A stretch of 64,000 nt of DNA, from the NCBI RefSeq assembly GCF_023155095.1, contig NZ_JAKNDA010000001.1, positions 620,001 to 684,000 of the forward strand. The letters run 5' to 3'. The position numbers were made by a program, and so were the translations under genes. The first letter of the stretch is position 1. Each line of letters opens with the position of its first letter. The notes beneath the pieces were generated by a model. That model was not told the DNA's origin, searched no databases, and saw only the letters and a list, made by a program, of their open reading frames with translations. Below are positions 52,429-62,350 of the stretch, in pieces. The stretch comes from Idiomarina aminovorans. Lineage in GTDB: Bacteria; Pseudomonadota; Gammaproteobacteria; Enterobacterales; Alteromonadaceae.

Positions 52429-52771
52429 ATTTTCAAATTCCTTATGTTTCTACCTTGTTTCAATTTTCCTTATTAGGTTAAATCCGTACCGCTGTGCCCG
52501 AATTCGAATAGAATATTCTAAGCTTTTGAGGACAATAACAAGTTCCTTTTACAGAACTTTACAAAAACTCTGAAAAGATACGTTAAAGGTGTAAAAATAA
52601 CGGTTATTTTGAGGGGGGAAAGGGCTTTTTTATGCCCCAATCAAAGCCGGGCCTGATCCAGCATATCTCACAAAGAACAGGTCAGGTAACTGTAATAACA
52701 GCCAATCGATACCCGGTTGAGTATCGATTAGCTGCTGTCGGATAGATTAAAGCGTTGTTTTCATACGTCTA
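52429..52771. other. 343-bp intergenic region with hairpins
   Basis: No open frame of note. AAAATAACGGTTATTTT (about 52595-52611) is a perfect palindrome. A long hairpin lies at about 52698-52736, pairing CAGC(C)AATCGATAC with GTATCGATT(A)GCTG. Neither strand has a U-run right after it, so it is not a standard terminator for the thioesterase gene that ends at 52772. The right-to-left promoter of uvrY-uvrC-pgsA must be within its first ~200 bp. Confidence 0.45.
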
Positions 52772-53566
52772 TTATGCGAATACCGTAAAGGTTTGTCGAC
52801 TAATCGCTAATAATTTGCCCTCATCACTCCATAACCCTGCACGGCTATGCCCATAACCATGTTCCGCTTGTTCAATAAAGGCTTCATACTGAAACCAGTC
52901 ATGGCTATTAAAATCTTGCAGGGGCGTATCCGGAAACTCAATGGTCCAGGTCAACGATGACGCCGGAGCGGGACTGCTCAAATGAGGTAAAACCGCCGGC
53001 GGCCAGGCGTCCACCAAGGCTAGAATTGTTGCCGTTGTCAGTTGCTGTTGCTCATCACGAAAACGTATCCAACCTCCAAAACTTCTTCCGGGTTGGCCAG
53101 TAAACGGCATTCCGCCGGAAGTGATACGATAATCGAAGTTTTTAGCAAATTCCGGAACGATGTCGGCTTCTGGCAACTCGGGTCCGTCATGAATGGTTTT
53201 AAGATCAGGAGCCGCTTCGCCTGTTACTTTCACTGTTGAATTACGGGCTTTACCGAGGCTGGCCAGGCAAGACAGCATTACTTGTCCCTGTTGTTGCAAT
53301 TCAACCGCTATCTGAATAACCGATTTTCCTTCACGCAAAATACGATAACTCAACTCAGCTTCACCCGGTTCGGCCGGCGCGACAAAAGAGATGCTCATAG
53401 AACGAAGATGATATTTAAGCGGAAACTGTTTTAGTATAAATTGAGCAGCCAGTGCTGCGCTGAAGCCGCCAAAGAACGCTCGCCCCTGAGCCCAGCCAGA
53501 AGGTAACTCTATCGTTTGATTATTCTTATCCGCAGTTATCTGCGCTATTGCTTTATGGAAATTCAT
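52772..53566 (-). CDS. Acyl-CoA thioesterase (double hotdog, TesB-like)
   Basis: A 264-residue predicted thioesterase. The N-terminal hotdog (residues 1-110) has GRAFFGGFSAALAAQFIL and YHLRSMSISFVAPAEPGEAEL. The C-terminal hotdog has ATILALVDAWPPAVLPHL, with the likely catalytic Asp, and WTIEFPDTPL. This is the 4HBT_3-type family; CoA-ester substrates are not known. It stands alone between the uvrY region and tRNA-Ser, with no close operon partner. Confidence 0.85.
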   Translation of the reverse strand: MNFHKAIAQITADKNNQTIELPSGWAQGRAFFGGFSAALAAQFILKQFPLKYHLRSMSISFVAPAEPGEAELSYRILREGKSVIQIAVELQQQGQVMLSCLASLGKARNSTVKVTGEAAPDLKTIHDGPELPEADIVPEFAKNFDYRITSGGMPFTGQPGRSFGGWIRFRDEQQQLTTATILALVDAWPPAVLPHLSSPAPASSLTWTIEFPDTPLQDFNSHDWFQYEAFIEQAEHGYGHSRAGLWSDEGKLLAISRQTFTVFA

Positions 53567-53658
53567 GCCATTCCTTATTTAAACGTCCGTTTAACTCAAG
53601 CGTTAAGAATACCAATTATCACCATAATGACAAACGATGCTGTCAGTAGTACAACGAT

Positions 53659-53693
53659 AAAAAAAGCCCCACTCAAATGAGCGGGGCTTTTTT
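53659..53693 (-). terminator. Terminator after tRNA-Ser (bidirectional shape)
   Basis: Stem AAAAAGCCCC(A)CTCA / TGAG(C)GGGGCTTTTT (53660-53674 and 53677-53692) with a T-run on either strand. It lies 9 bp past the tRNA-Ser 3' end. Confidence 0.88.
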
Positions 53694-53701
53694 CTGAAAT
53701 T

Positions 53702-53793
53702 TGGCGGAGAGGGAGGGATTCGAACCCCCGGTGGGTGTGAACCCACGTCTGATTTCAAGTCAGGTGCAATAAACCAAGCTCTGCCACCTCTCC
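53702..53793 (-). tRNA. tRNA-Ser (UGA anticodon)
   Basis: 92-nt class II tRNA. The acceptor GGAGAGG pairs with CCTCTCC, the anticodon stem CTGA/TCAG has loop CTTGAAA (anticodon TGA), a long variable arm (CGTGGGTTCACACCCACC) is present, the T loop is GGTTCGAATCC, and CCA is encoded after G. Confidence 0.96.
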
Positions 53794-53836
53794 GTATTGT
53801 TTGTTCTCTTCGACCCTGTCGTTGAGAACGATGCGA

Positions 53837-53865
53837 ATATTAAAGACCTAAATTACGCTTGTAAA
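53837..53865 (-). promoter_or_regulatory. Candidate promoter of tRNA-Ser
   Basis: On the minus strand, -35 TTTACA (53865-53860) and -10 TAATAT (53842-53837) are separated by exactly 17 bp. It lies about 44 bp before the tRNA 5' end. Confidence 0.6.
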
Positions 53866-54038
53866 GGAAAAAGTTAAACAAAGTGTCCGTTTGGGTGTTT
53901 ATTGCACAAGCCGAACAGTTTTCACTGAAAATTACTGTGCAATTCTCTACCCAAGTCCCCCATTAATGCTGTAGTATTTAAGGAACTTTTTAAATAAAAA
54001 AACGTCTTAACAGACAGAAGTTCAACACGGAGAAATCT

Positions 54039-54707
54039 ATGAACAATAATAGTCAGACTTATGTCGGTCAGAACGAATCGACGCTGGCCGTTAACAAGGT
54101 ATTACGTAACACTTATACGTTACTGGCAATGACATTAGCTTTTAGTGCCATTGTTGCTACTATCAGTACCATGATGAATTTGCCTTATCCGGGCTTCATC
54201 ATCACGTTAGTTGCCTACTTTGGCTTACTTTTTGGTGTTCACAAAACTAAAGATAGCGGCATGGGTATTGTACTCACCTTTGCTCTAACCGGCTTTTTAG
54301 GTTACACCCTTGGCCCTATCATTAATATGGCACTATCAATGCCTGGTGGTGGCGAGATGGTTGCTACTGCATTAGGTGGTACGGCTCTAACCTTCTTTGC
54401 AACCTCGGCTTATGTCTTAACCACGAAAAAAGACATGTCGAAACTGGGTGGCTTAGTTACTGCCGGTATTATCATGGTCGTTGTGGCAATGTTGGCTAAC
54501 CTGTTTTTCCAATTGCCCGCCCTGCAATTAGCTATTTCTGCGATAATGATTCCACTTATGGCAATGTTGATTATGTGGCAGACCAGCGACATTATTAAAG
54601 GTGGCGAGCGCAACTACATTATGGCCACGGTCACTTTGTATGTTTCTATTTATAACTTGTTCGTTAATATACTGATGTTATTAATGGCATTTGGTGGCGA
54701 TGATTAA
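54039..54707 (+). CDS. Bax inhibitor-1/YccA-family membrane protein
   Basis: A 222-residue protein with seven predicted membrane helices. It aligns with YccA/BI-1 proteins: N-terminal NKVLRNTYTLLAMTLAFSAIVA, central LTGFLGYTLGPIINMAL, and the C-terminal MLIMWQTSDIIKGGERNYIMATVTLYVSIYNLFVNIL with the conserved Asp pair region. E. coli YccA modulates FtsH; the same role is possible here. The ATG at 54039 has a GGAG ribosome site. The 245 bp upstream (53794-54038) contain the tRNA-Ser promoter and this gene's own promoter. It is followed by a strong terminator. Confidence 0.93.
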   Translation: MNNNSQTYVGQNESTLAVNKVLRNTYTLLAMTLAFSAIVATISTMMNLPYPGFIITLVAYFGLLFGVHKTKDSGMGIVLTFALTGFLGYTLGPIINMALSMPGGGEMVATALGGTALTFFATSAYVLTTKKDMSKLGGLVTAGIIMVVVAMLANLFFQLPALQLAISAIMIPLMAMLIMWQTSDIIKGGERNYIMATVTLYVSIYNLFVNILMLLMAFGGDD

Positions 54708-54730
54708 TAGCTGCTCATAAGGTTATAATT

Positions 54731-54762
54731 AGCGCCCCGCAATGCGGGGCGCTTTTGTTTTA
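54731..54762 (+). terminator. Rho-independent terminator after the BI-1 gene
   Basis: A 10-bp perfect stem AGCGCCCCGC/GCGGGGCGCT (54731-54740 and 54744-54753) with loop AAT and tail TTTTGTTTT. It separates the BI-1 gene from tusD, which starts 12 bp on. Confidence 0.93.
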
Positions 54763-54773
54763 AGTGGATATTT

Positions 54774-55118
54774 ATGGCTAAAATAACGCTCATCATTCAA
54801 AGTTCGGCTGAAGACCAGCCCAAATCTTTAGAGGCCTTATCCTTTGCCCGCGCTGCGATAAAAAGCGGCCATGAGATTCCCTGTGTCTTTTTTTACCGGA
54901 ATGCAGTAAACCATGCTCTGCAACCAACACCTGACCAAAATAGAGACTTAATAACCCAATGGGAAGCACTCAGCCATCAATATCAAGTTCCTTTAGTGGT
55001 CTGCCATACAGTTGCGGAACGTAAAGGCATAGAATCGTTTCAACCAAGCTTTGAACCCTCTGGCTTAACTGCGTTAGCTACTGCGATTGCCAACAGTGAA
55101 CGAACGTTACAGTTTTAA
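54774..55118 (+). CDS. tusD: Sulfurtransferase TusD
   Basis: A 114-residue subunit of the TusBCD complex that relays persulfide sulfur from IscS/TusA to TusE for 2-thiouridine formation in tRNA wobble positions. The catalytic Cys is in PLVVCHTVAERKGI, in the same place as Cys78 of E. coli TusD. SFARAAIKSGHEIPCVFFYRNAV is a typical DsrE-fold segment. It is the first gene of tusDCBE, starting just after the terminator of the upstream gene, so a promoter must overlap that terminator or lie within it. Confidence 0.93.
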   Translation: MAKITLIIQSSAEDQPKSLEALSFARAAIKSGHEIPCVFFYRNAVNHALQPTPDQNRDLITQWEALSHQYQVPLVVCHTVAERKGIESFQPSFEPSGLTALATAIANSERTLQF

Positions 55119-55123
55119 TAACC

Positions 55124-55453
55124 ATGACCCTTATGAATAAAAAAATCGCGATTTTACAATGCAGTGCAGAGCCAGACACAGCAACCGAAGCGCTTGATAT
55201 GGCTTTATCGCTTGCCAGCTTTGATCAACCGGTTCAACTGATACTCTCAGGTGATGCCTTCAGTTGTTTACTGGATAACCCTTCTAAGCGTTATGGCATG
55301 TTAGAGCTGCTTGATGCAGAGCCTATTGGTATTAGTTCGCATAGCTCTGTCGATAAAAACGCCCTACCTTCTTCCGTTGAGACTTCAGTTTTGCCGCCGG
55401 AAAACCTGAAAGAACATCTCAACCAGTTTGATGAGGTCTTACAATTCTCATGA
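55124..55453 (+). CDS. tusC: Sulfur-relay subunit TusC
   Basis: A 109-residue DsrF-like subunit of TusBCD. KKIAILQCSAEPDTATEALDMALSLASFDQPVQLIL fits the DsrE/F fold. No catalytic Cys is expected in this subunit. Two starts compete (ATG 55124 and ATG 55133); the second gives the more usual MNKKIAIL N-terminus. It lies 5 bp after tusD and overlaps tusB by 4 bp. Confidence 0.88.
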   Translation: MTLMNKKIAILQCSAEPDTATEALDMALSLASFDQPVQLILSGDAFSCLLDNPSKRYGMLELLDAEPIGISSHSSVDKNALPSSVETSVLPPENLKEHLNQFDEVLQFS

Positions 55454-55719
55454 GATCAACGCTGCATTGGTTACGCAATACGACACTATTGGAATGGCTG
55501 CCGAAGCACAGTCACTTACTGGGTAATAAAGACGCTCTGTTCATTTCAGGAATGCAAACCAATGCATTGCCACAGCAAAATCCCGTAACTCAATTCATTT
55601 ATGCCAGAAGGCAGGAAGCAAAATCTCTGGATACTGCCGTGCCCGACTATGTCGTGTTAAAATCAGACGAAGAATGGGTTGAGCTGGTTCTCAGCTTTGA
55701 GCAACAAATTACCTGGTAA
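55450..55719 (+). CDS. tusB: Sulfur-relay subunit TusB
   Basis: An 89-residue DsrH-like third subunit of TusBCD. MRSTLHWLRNTTLLEWLPKHSH is divergent from the usual LHTL...S start, while VVLKSDEEWVELVLSFEQQITW matches the family C-terminus. The ATG overlaps the tusC stop by 4 bp (ATGA). Assignment leans on position within tusDCBE. Confidence 0.82.
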   Translation: MRSTLHWLRNTTLLEWLPKHSHLLGNKDALFISGMQTNALPQQNPVTQFIYARRQEAKSLDTAVPDYVVLKSDEEWVELVLSFEQQITW

Positions 55720-55728
55720 ACAAACAGC

Positions 55729-56058
55729 ATGATTGAATTTAACGGCAAAGCCTACCAAACCGACAAGCACGAGTATTTAGCCAATATTAATGACTGGAAC
55801 CAAGAGTTAGCTGTGCATATTGCCGAACTGGAAAACATTCAGATGACTCCGGCGCACTGGGAAGTTGTCACCTTCGTACAGAGCTTTTACCATGAATTTG
55901 ATACCAGCCCTGCCATGCGTGTTTTAGTCAAAGCCATGAAAAAGCAATTAGGTGAGGAAAAAGCGAACAGTCGTTACCTCTACAAGCTATTCCCTAAAGG
56001 GCCGGCAAAACAGGCTACACGCATTGCAGGCCTGCCTAAACCGGCGAAGTGTATCTAA
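55729..56058 (+). CDS. tusE: Sulfur carrier TusE (DsrC family)
   Basis: A 109-residue protein that accepts sulfur from TusD and hands it to Mnm[39 protein letters not shown] and [22 protein letters not shown] are family signatures. The penultimate Cys, which carries the persulfide, is present. It is the last gene of the tus operon; a Kef-type antiporter gene ends 1 bp beyond on the other strand, with no visible terminator between. Confidence 0.95.
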   Translation: MIEFNGKAYQTDKHEYLANINDWNQELAVHIAELENIQMTPAHWEVVTFVQSFYHEFDTSPAMRVLVKAMKKQLGEEKANSRYLYKLFPKGPAKQATRIAGLPKPAKCI

Positions 56059-56059
56059 A

Positions 56060-57754
56060 TCAACCTGAGTTTTTATCTTTTTTGATTTGCTCAAACTCAA
56101 TGATACTGTTCACAGCCTGTTCCGCTGCGTCTTTAAATGGGAAAAGTACTAAGTCCGCACCACGCTTATGCAGGTCTTTTACATCATCAAAATTATTGGC
56201 GGGCACAGCCACTTTCCCGGTATAACCACGCTCTTTTAAACCTTGTATTAGCGTTATTCGTGGATCTTCATGAGTAACACCAATATCGTGTTGAGGCATT
56301 GCGCCAATAACCCAGGCAGCTCCCAACGGCATATGGGATACAAACTCAGCATCACTCACGTCGCCATAAATGGCGTGCTGCCCTTGCCTTTTTAATTCCT
56401 TTACTCGTTCTGGATCAAAATCAACCGCCAGAACTTTCAATTCCTTTTGCTTGAGGTAATGTGTCATATTTCGACCATAACGACCCAGACCAACAACAAC
56501 TACGTCGTAGAAGTCTGCTGCTAATTCAATATCTGGCGCCTGCTGCTCACGGTATGGTATTTTGCGTTCAAATATCCCGAGTAACGGCTCTAACCAGCTG
56601 TACAGTCGATGTGAATAGGTGATCATGTAAACAGACAAAGCAATAGTGATTAAACCAACCAGAGTCACTAATCCTAATTCGCTTTTTCCAACGTGCCCTA
56701 TGGTAATTCCCATCGCCACAAAAATTAATGAAAATTCGCTAATTTGCGCAACGGTCAAACCGGCAAGAAACCCTGTTCTTCTTCTAAAGCCCATTATTCC
56801 CATAATAATCATTACAATGAGGGGGTTGCCGACTAAAACAAACAGCGATAAAACCATAGCCGGCCAGAACTGCTGGCCAAGCAAGCTTAAATCAAGCTGA
56901 GTACCTAGCGCAATAAAGAAAAAGAGCAGTAAAAAGTCTCTCAACGGCGCCAGGCGAGCGACAATCGATTCCCGGAATGGCGTAGAGGCTAAAGCTACAC
57001 CGGCCAGTAACCCTCCCAACTCCATACTGAAGCCAAAGTAATGGCCTAATGCGGCTAATAAGCCTGCCCAGGCAATAGTAAAGGTCACTAACAGTTCAGA
57101 TGATTTTGCGACGCGGCTGACTAAAGGCTCTGCAATATAACGGATAAACAATAGTACAAGCCCTAGCATAACGGCAGCATTGAACAGCACCTGAAGCACA
57201 GCTGTTACGCCTGTGTCCTCGCTTTCACCTATTCCCATCGAAGAAAGAACAACCATAGCCAAAACTACGGCCAAATCCTGAACAATAAGGAAGCCTATAG
57301 CGACTTTACCGTGCAAAGAATCGACTTCACGCTTATCGGACAGCAGCTTAACGATGATAATGGTGCTGGAAAAGGTGAGTGCTACAGCAACATAGAGTGA
57401 TGACAGCGGTGACAACCCCAGTAATAGTGATAAGCCAAAACCAATTAGAGCGGTAAACGCTACCTGCCCGAGCCCAGTTGCTAACGATACAATACCCAGC
57501 GTTTTAATCAGTTTTACATCGAGCTTTAGCCCTACCAGGAAAAGCAGAACGGCTATACCTAATTCGGCTAAAATTTCTATGTTTTCGTGGGATTGAACTA
57601 AGTCCAATACAGATGGGCCGGCAATAATACCGACCGCGATAAAACAAACGACCATTGGCTGTCGAAGCCACTGACCAATAATTCCGATAAGAGCAGCAAG
57701 AGCAAGAAGCGCCGCTAACTCATAAAATGGGCTGCTGTGAATAATGGCTTCCAT
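56060..57754 (-). CDS. Kef-type cation:proton antiporter with RCK domain
   Basis: A 564-residue CPA2 antiporter. About 12 membrane helices (residues 1-390) include FIAVGIIAGPSVLDLV, ELGIAVLLFLVGLKLDVKL and IVQDLAVVLAMVVLSS. They are followed by a cytosolic TrkA-N/Rossmann domain (residues about 410-530: YDVVVVGLGRYGRNMTHYLKQKELKVLAVDFD, GQHAIYGDVSD). The substrate is probably K+ or Na+ in exchange for H+. It follows the UspE-like gene by 12 bp; Usp proteins often pair with such antiporters. Confidence 0.9.
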   Translation of the reverse strand: MEAIIHSSPFYELAALLALAALIGIIGQWLRQPMVVCFIAVGIIAGPSVLDLVQSHENIEILAELGIAVLLFLVGLKLDVKLIKTLGIVSLATGLGQVAFTALIGFGLSLLLGLSPLSSLYVAVALTFSSTIIIVKLLSDKREVDSLHGKVAIGFLIVQDLAVVLAMVVLSSMGIGESEDTGVTAVLQVLFNAAVMLGLVLLFIRYIAEPLVSRVAKSSELLVTFTIAWAGLLAALGHYFGFSMELGGLLAGVALASTPFRESIVARLAPLRDFLLLFFFIALGTQLDLSLLGQQFWPAMVLSLFVLVGNPLIVMIIMGIMGFRRRTGFLAGLTVAQISEFSLIFVAMGITIGHVGKSELGLVTLVGLITIALSVYMITYSHRLYSWLEPLLGIFERKIPYREQQAPDIELAADFYDVVVVGLGRYGRNMTHYLKQKELKVLAVDFDPERVKELKRQGQHAIYGDVSDAEFVSHMPLGAAWVIGAMPQHDIGVTHEDPRITLIQGLKERGYTGKVAVPANNFDDVKDLHKRGADLVLFPFKDAAEQAVNSIIEFEQIKKDKNSG

Positions 57755-57766
57755 TCAATACTCCCG

Positions 57767-58702
57767 CTATACGCGTTTATCCAGTGGTGACCGAAAGGCT
57801 TCAGGCTTAAAAGCTACCACTGAGCAACCGACTTTTTGTAATAAGTTCTCAGCAGTATTGCCAATTAACATGCCGGAAAACCCCGTGCGCGCCAATGTAC
57901 CTATAACCAAGGTATCAATATCTAAGCTCTTAATCATTAAAGGTACCAATACATCAACAGCGCCGCGTTTATGGTGAATAATAACGCCTTGTTCAGGGTT
58001 AACGCCGCTTTGTTCTATTAATTGCACAAGGCTATCATGATTATTCTCTTCATAGTCTCTTAGTAAGGTAATTTGCTCTGCGTCGTCGAGCTTTGACCAG
58101 ACATTACTACTGATAAAGTCCTCAAAAACGAATTGCCAGCAGGAAATGATATTTAAAGGAACAGAGGCTTTATCTGCTAATTCGGCCGACACTTTTAAGA
58201 GTCTGAGCGATAACTGCTTTTCTTCCTCATTATTTGAAGCAGCGTTTATCGCGACCGCTAATTTCCCGGTCGCTTGTGGTGGCTCTTCACGCACAAGATA
58301 AACCGGACAACTGGCTTTACGTAATAGTGTATTATCGAATGCTCTAAAGCCGGCAGAGTCATCTTCCGTTGATTTAATCATTACGTCAGCTTTACTCAAC
58401 AAACTCTGTTCGACCGCAGCCATGGCCGGTTTTTCATGAGTAATAATATCAATATCGACTAAATCCGTTTGAAACAAACCGTTTTCATCCAAATAGCGTT
58501 CAACCCGATGGATAAAATCTCTTTCTAAACCCTGAACTAAATTTGATGAGAACTGATCTTTGGATTGGGGAAATTGCGGATAAATGATTGTTACCCGGCA
58601 GCGCCCACAGGACTGACGCGCCCAGTTAATCGCAGTAGAAAGGCCCGTACAACTAAAGTTAAGGGCATTAACCACGTAAAGAACATTACTGAAATTCGGC
58701 AT
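57767..58702 (-). CDS. Tandem universal stress protein (UspE-like)
   Basis: A 311-residue protein of two Usp domains (about 1-140 and 150-300). The second domain keeps an ATP-binding-type signature GTLARTGFSGMLIGNTAENLL (G-x2-G-x9-G-T/S) and VGCSVVAFKPEAF. The first domain ends LLRKASCPVYLVRE and lacks the full glycine motif. It lies between serS and the Kef-type antiporter gene on the same strand and is likely co-transcribed with the antiporter. The closeness to E. coli UspE is in architecture; no symbol is assigned. Confidence 0.85.
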   Translation of the reverse strand: MPNFSNVLYVVNALNFSCTGLSTAINWARQSCGRCRVTIIYPQFPQSKDQFSSNLVQGLERDFIHRVERYLDENGLFQTDLVDIDIITHEKPAMAAVEQSLLSKADVMIKSTEDDSAGFRAFDNTLLRKASCPVYLVREEPPQATGKLAVAINAASNNEEEKQLSLRLLKVSAELADKASVPLNIISCWQFVFEDFISSNVWSKLDDAEQITLLRDYEENNHDSLVQLIEQSGVNPEQGVIIHHKRGAVDVLVPLMIKSLDIDTLVIGTLARTGFSGMLIGNTAENLLQKVGCSVVAFKPEAFRSPLDKRV

Positions 58703-58719
58703 AGTTAATACCCCTTATT

Positions 58720-60398
<1,679 letters not shown>

Positions 60399-60406
<8 letters not shown>

Positions 60407-61739
60407 CGGGGGCTCTCTGCCAATCTGATTTTGAATCCATATCCTGCAGCCAACGCAGCTTTTCCTGCAACTTAATCTCTAAACCACGGGGCTCGGGATT
60501 ATAAAAGCGGGTATCGGCTAATTCCGAGGGTAAGTAGCGTTCGCCCGGCACATACGCGTTAGGGTAGTTATGCGCGTACTGGTAGTCCGCTCCATAACCC
60601 TGCTCTTTGTGAATTTTCGTCGGCGCATTGCGTAAATGTTCCGGCACCGGCGCGTCGCTGTGCTCTTTTGCCGTTCGTAGTGCGCTCTTAAAGGCGTTAT
60701 AAACGGCATTACTCTTAGCGGCACAGGCACAATAAATAGTCGCCTGAGCAATGGCGCGTTCGCCTTCTGCAGGCCCTACTCTATGGTAGGTGTCCCAGGC
60801 GTTTAAGCACAATTGCAGCGCACGTGGGTCAGCATTGCCGATATCTTCAGAAGCTATGGCCAATAAACGACGGGCAATGACTAAGGCATCGCCACCACCG
60901 GTTAATAAGCGCGCATACCAATACAAAGCTCCGTCCGGCGATGAGCCACGGACCGACTTATGAAAGGCCGATAAAACATCGTAATAATGGTCCCCCTGAT
61001 GATCAAACGCGGTGGCTTTTTCACCAATGGCTGCGGTAATCAATTCTGGTGTAATGGGCTGACTGTTACTTTCGACAAAGTCTGCAACCACTTCAAGGTA
61101 ATTTAACAGCCGCCGGGCGTCACCACCAGACAGATCCAACAATTTGGTTCTTGCTTCACCTTCAAGCTGCAATTGCCGTTGACCCAGACCGCGTTCCGAA
61201 TCGGTTAACGCACGCTCCAGGGCCACTTCAAGATCATTCTTAGAAAGTGTTTGCAGCCGATATACCCGGGCTCGTGAAAGTAACGCATTGTTTAATTCAA
61301 AACCGGGATTTTCAGTCGTCGCACCGATAAAAACAATGGTGCCGTCTTCAATATGCGGTAAAAAAGCATCCTGCTGGCTTTTGTTAAACCGATGCACCTC
61401 GTCGACAAACAAAATGGTGCGGCGGCCCTGTTGTTGCGCCAGTAACTTTGCTTCTTCAATGGCTTTTCTAATGTCTTTAACACCGGAGGTTACAGCGCTA
61501 ATACGACTGACAGTTGCGTTTGCCTGAGTCGCGATTAATTCAGCTAAGGTCGTTTTACCGGTGCCGGGAGGGCCCCATAAAATCATTGAGTGTAAATGGC
61601 CCTGCTCGACCGCTACCCGCAGAGGCTTACCCGTTGCCAGTAAATGCTGCTGGCCGACATACTCATCCACGGTCCGGGGCCGCATCCTCGCGGCCAGCGG
61701 TTTAAAATCGGGTTGAAAATCTAAGTCCAGACCTGTCAC
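60399..61739 (-). CDS. rarA: Replication-associated recombination protein A (RarA/MgsA)
   Basis: A 446-residue AAA+ ATPase acting at stalled replication forks. [16 protein letters not shown] leads into Walker [14 protein letters not shown], Walker [24 protein letters not shown] and sensor 1 [12 protein letters not shown]. The C-terminal domain has [21 protein letters not shown]-type and [16 protein letters not shown] segments typical of RarA. It is 5 bp after lolA. Confidence 0.96.
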
Positions 61740-61744
61740 AACAA

Positions 61745-62347
61745 TTAGCTCTGGTCGTCAACATCAACGCCGGCAGGCACTTCAAAAGCGAACTGCTCGT
61801 CATTTATGGATTCATTTAACACCACGTTACTCAGCATCAACTCAGTGCGTTCGCCCTGAGCCTGAACCAGGGTGATTTCGGTTAACTTTTCATCGGTAAA
61901 TGCAAGCTCGAGCTGGCTGCCGTTAGTGTCATGCTCAACAAAATAACGATTGTTGTCTGAGCTCACATTATAGTTCTGCCATTGGTTGCCATGACTGTCT
62001 AACACCAGTAATAAAGGACTGTCATCAACCATGTCACGTTGGGCGTAAACGGTAACTTGTTCGACAAAAGGGTTGTAGTACCAGACCTTATTCCCGTTAG
62101 CGACCATGACACTTTCATCCGGCTTTTTCGTATGCCAGTAGAGACTAGCAGGCCGCTTTAGCTTTAATGTGCCACTTAAGGTTTGTAATACCCCGCCCTG
62201 CTCGTCTTTCACCTGCTGCTCAAACTCGGCTGAAAGGCTTTGAGTCTGTTTGAGTAAGTATTTCAGAGCTTGCTTATCCGACTTGCCGTCATATGCAAAC
62301 ACATTAAAAGAAACGGCCATAACTATGACAAATACAACTGCTTTCAT
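61745..62347 (-). CDS. lolA: Outer-membrane lipoprotein carrier protein LolA
   Basis: Periplasmic chaperone that takes lipoproteins from LolCDE to LolB. At 200 residues with a signal peptide ([15 protein letters not shown]), it has [57 protein letters not shown] and the conserved first-strand Arg region in place. It lies 3 bp after ftsK and 5 bp before rarA, the E. coli order. Confidence 0.95.
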   Translation of the reverse strand: MKAVVFVIVMAVSFNVFAYDGKSDKQALKYLLKQTQSLSAEFEQQVKDEQGGVLQTLSGTLKLKRPASLYWHTKKPDESVMVANGNKVWYYNPFVEQVTVYAQRDMVDDSPLLLVLDSHGNQWQNYNVSSDNNRYFVEHDTNGSQLELAFTDEKLTEITLVQAQGERTELMLSNVVLNESINDEQFAFEVPAGVDVDDQS

Positions 62348-62350
62348 GAA

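Noticed and set aside
52698-52736. Hairpin read as the thioesterase terminator
   Set aside because: The stem is strong, but no U-run follows on the minus strand, so it does not meet the standard for a rho-independent terminator.
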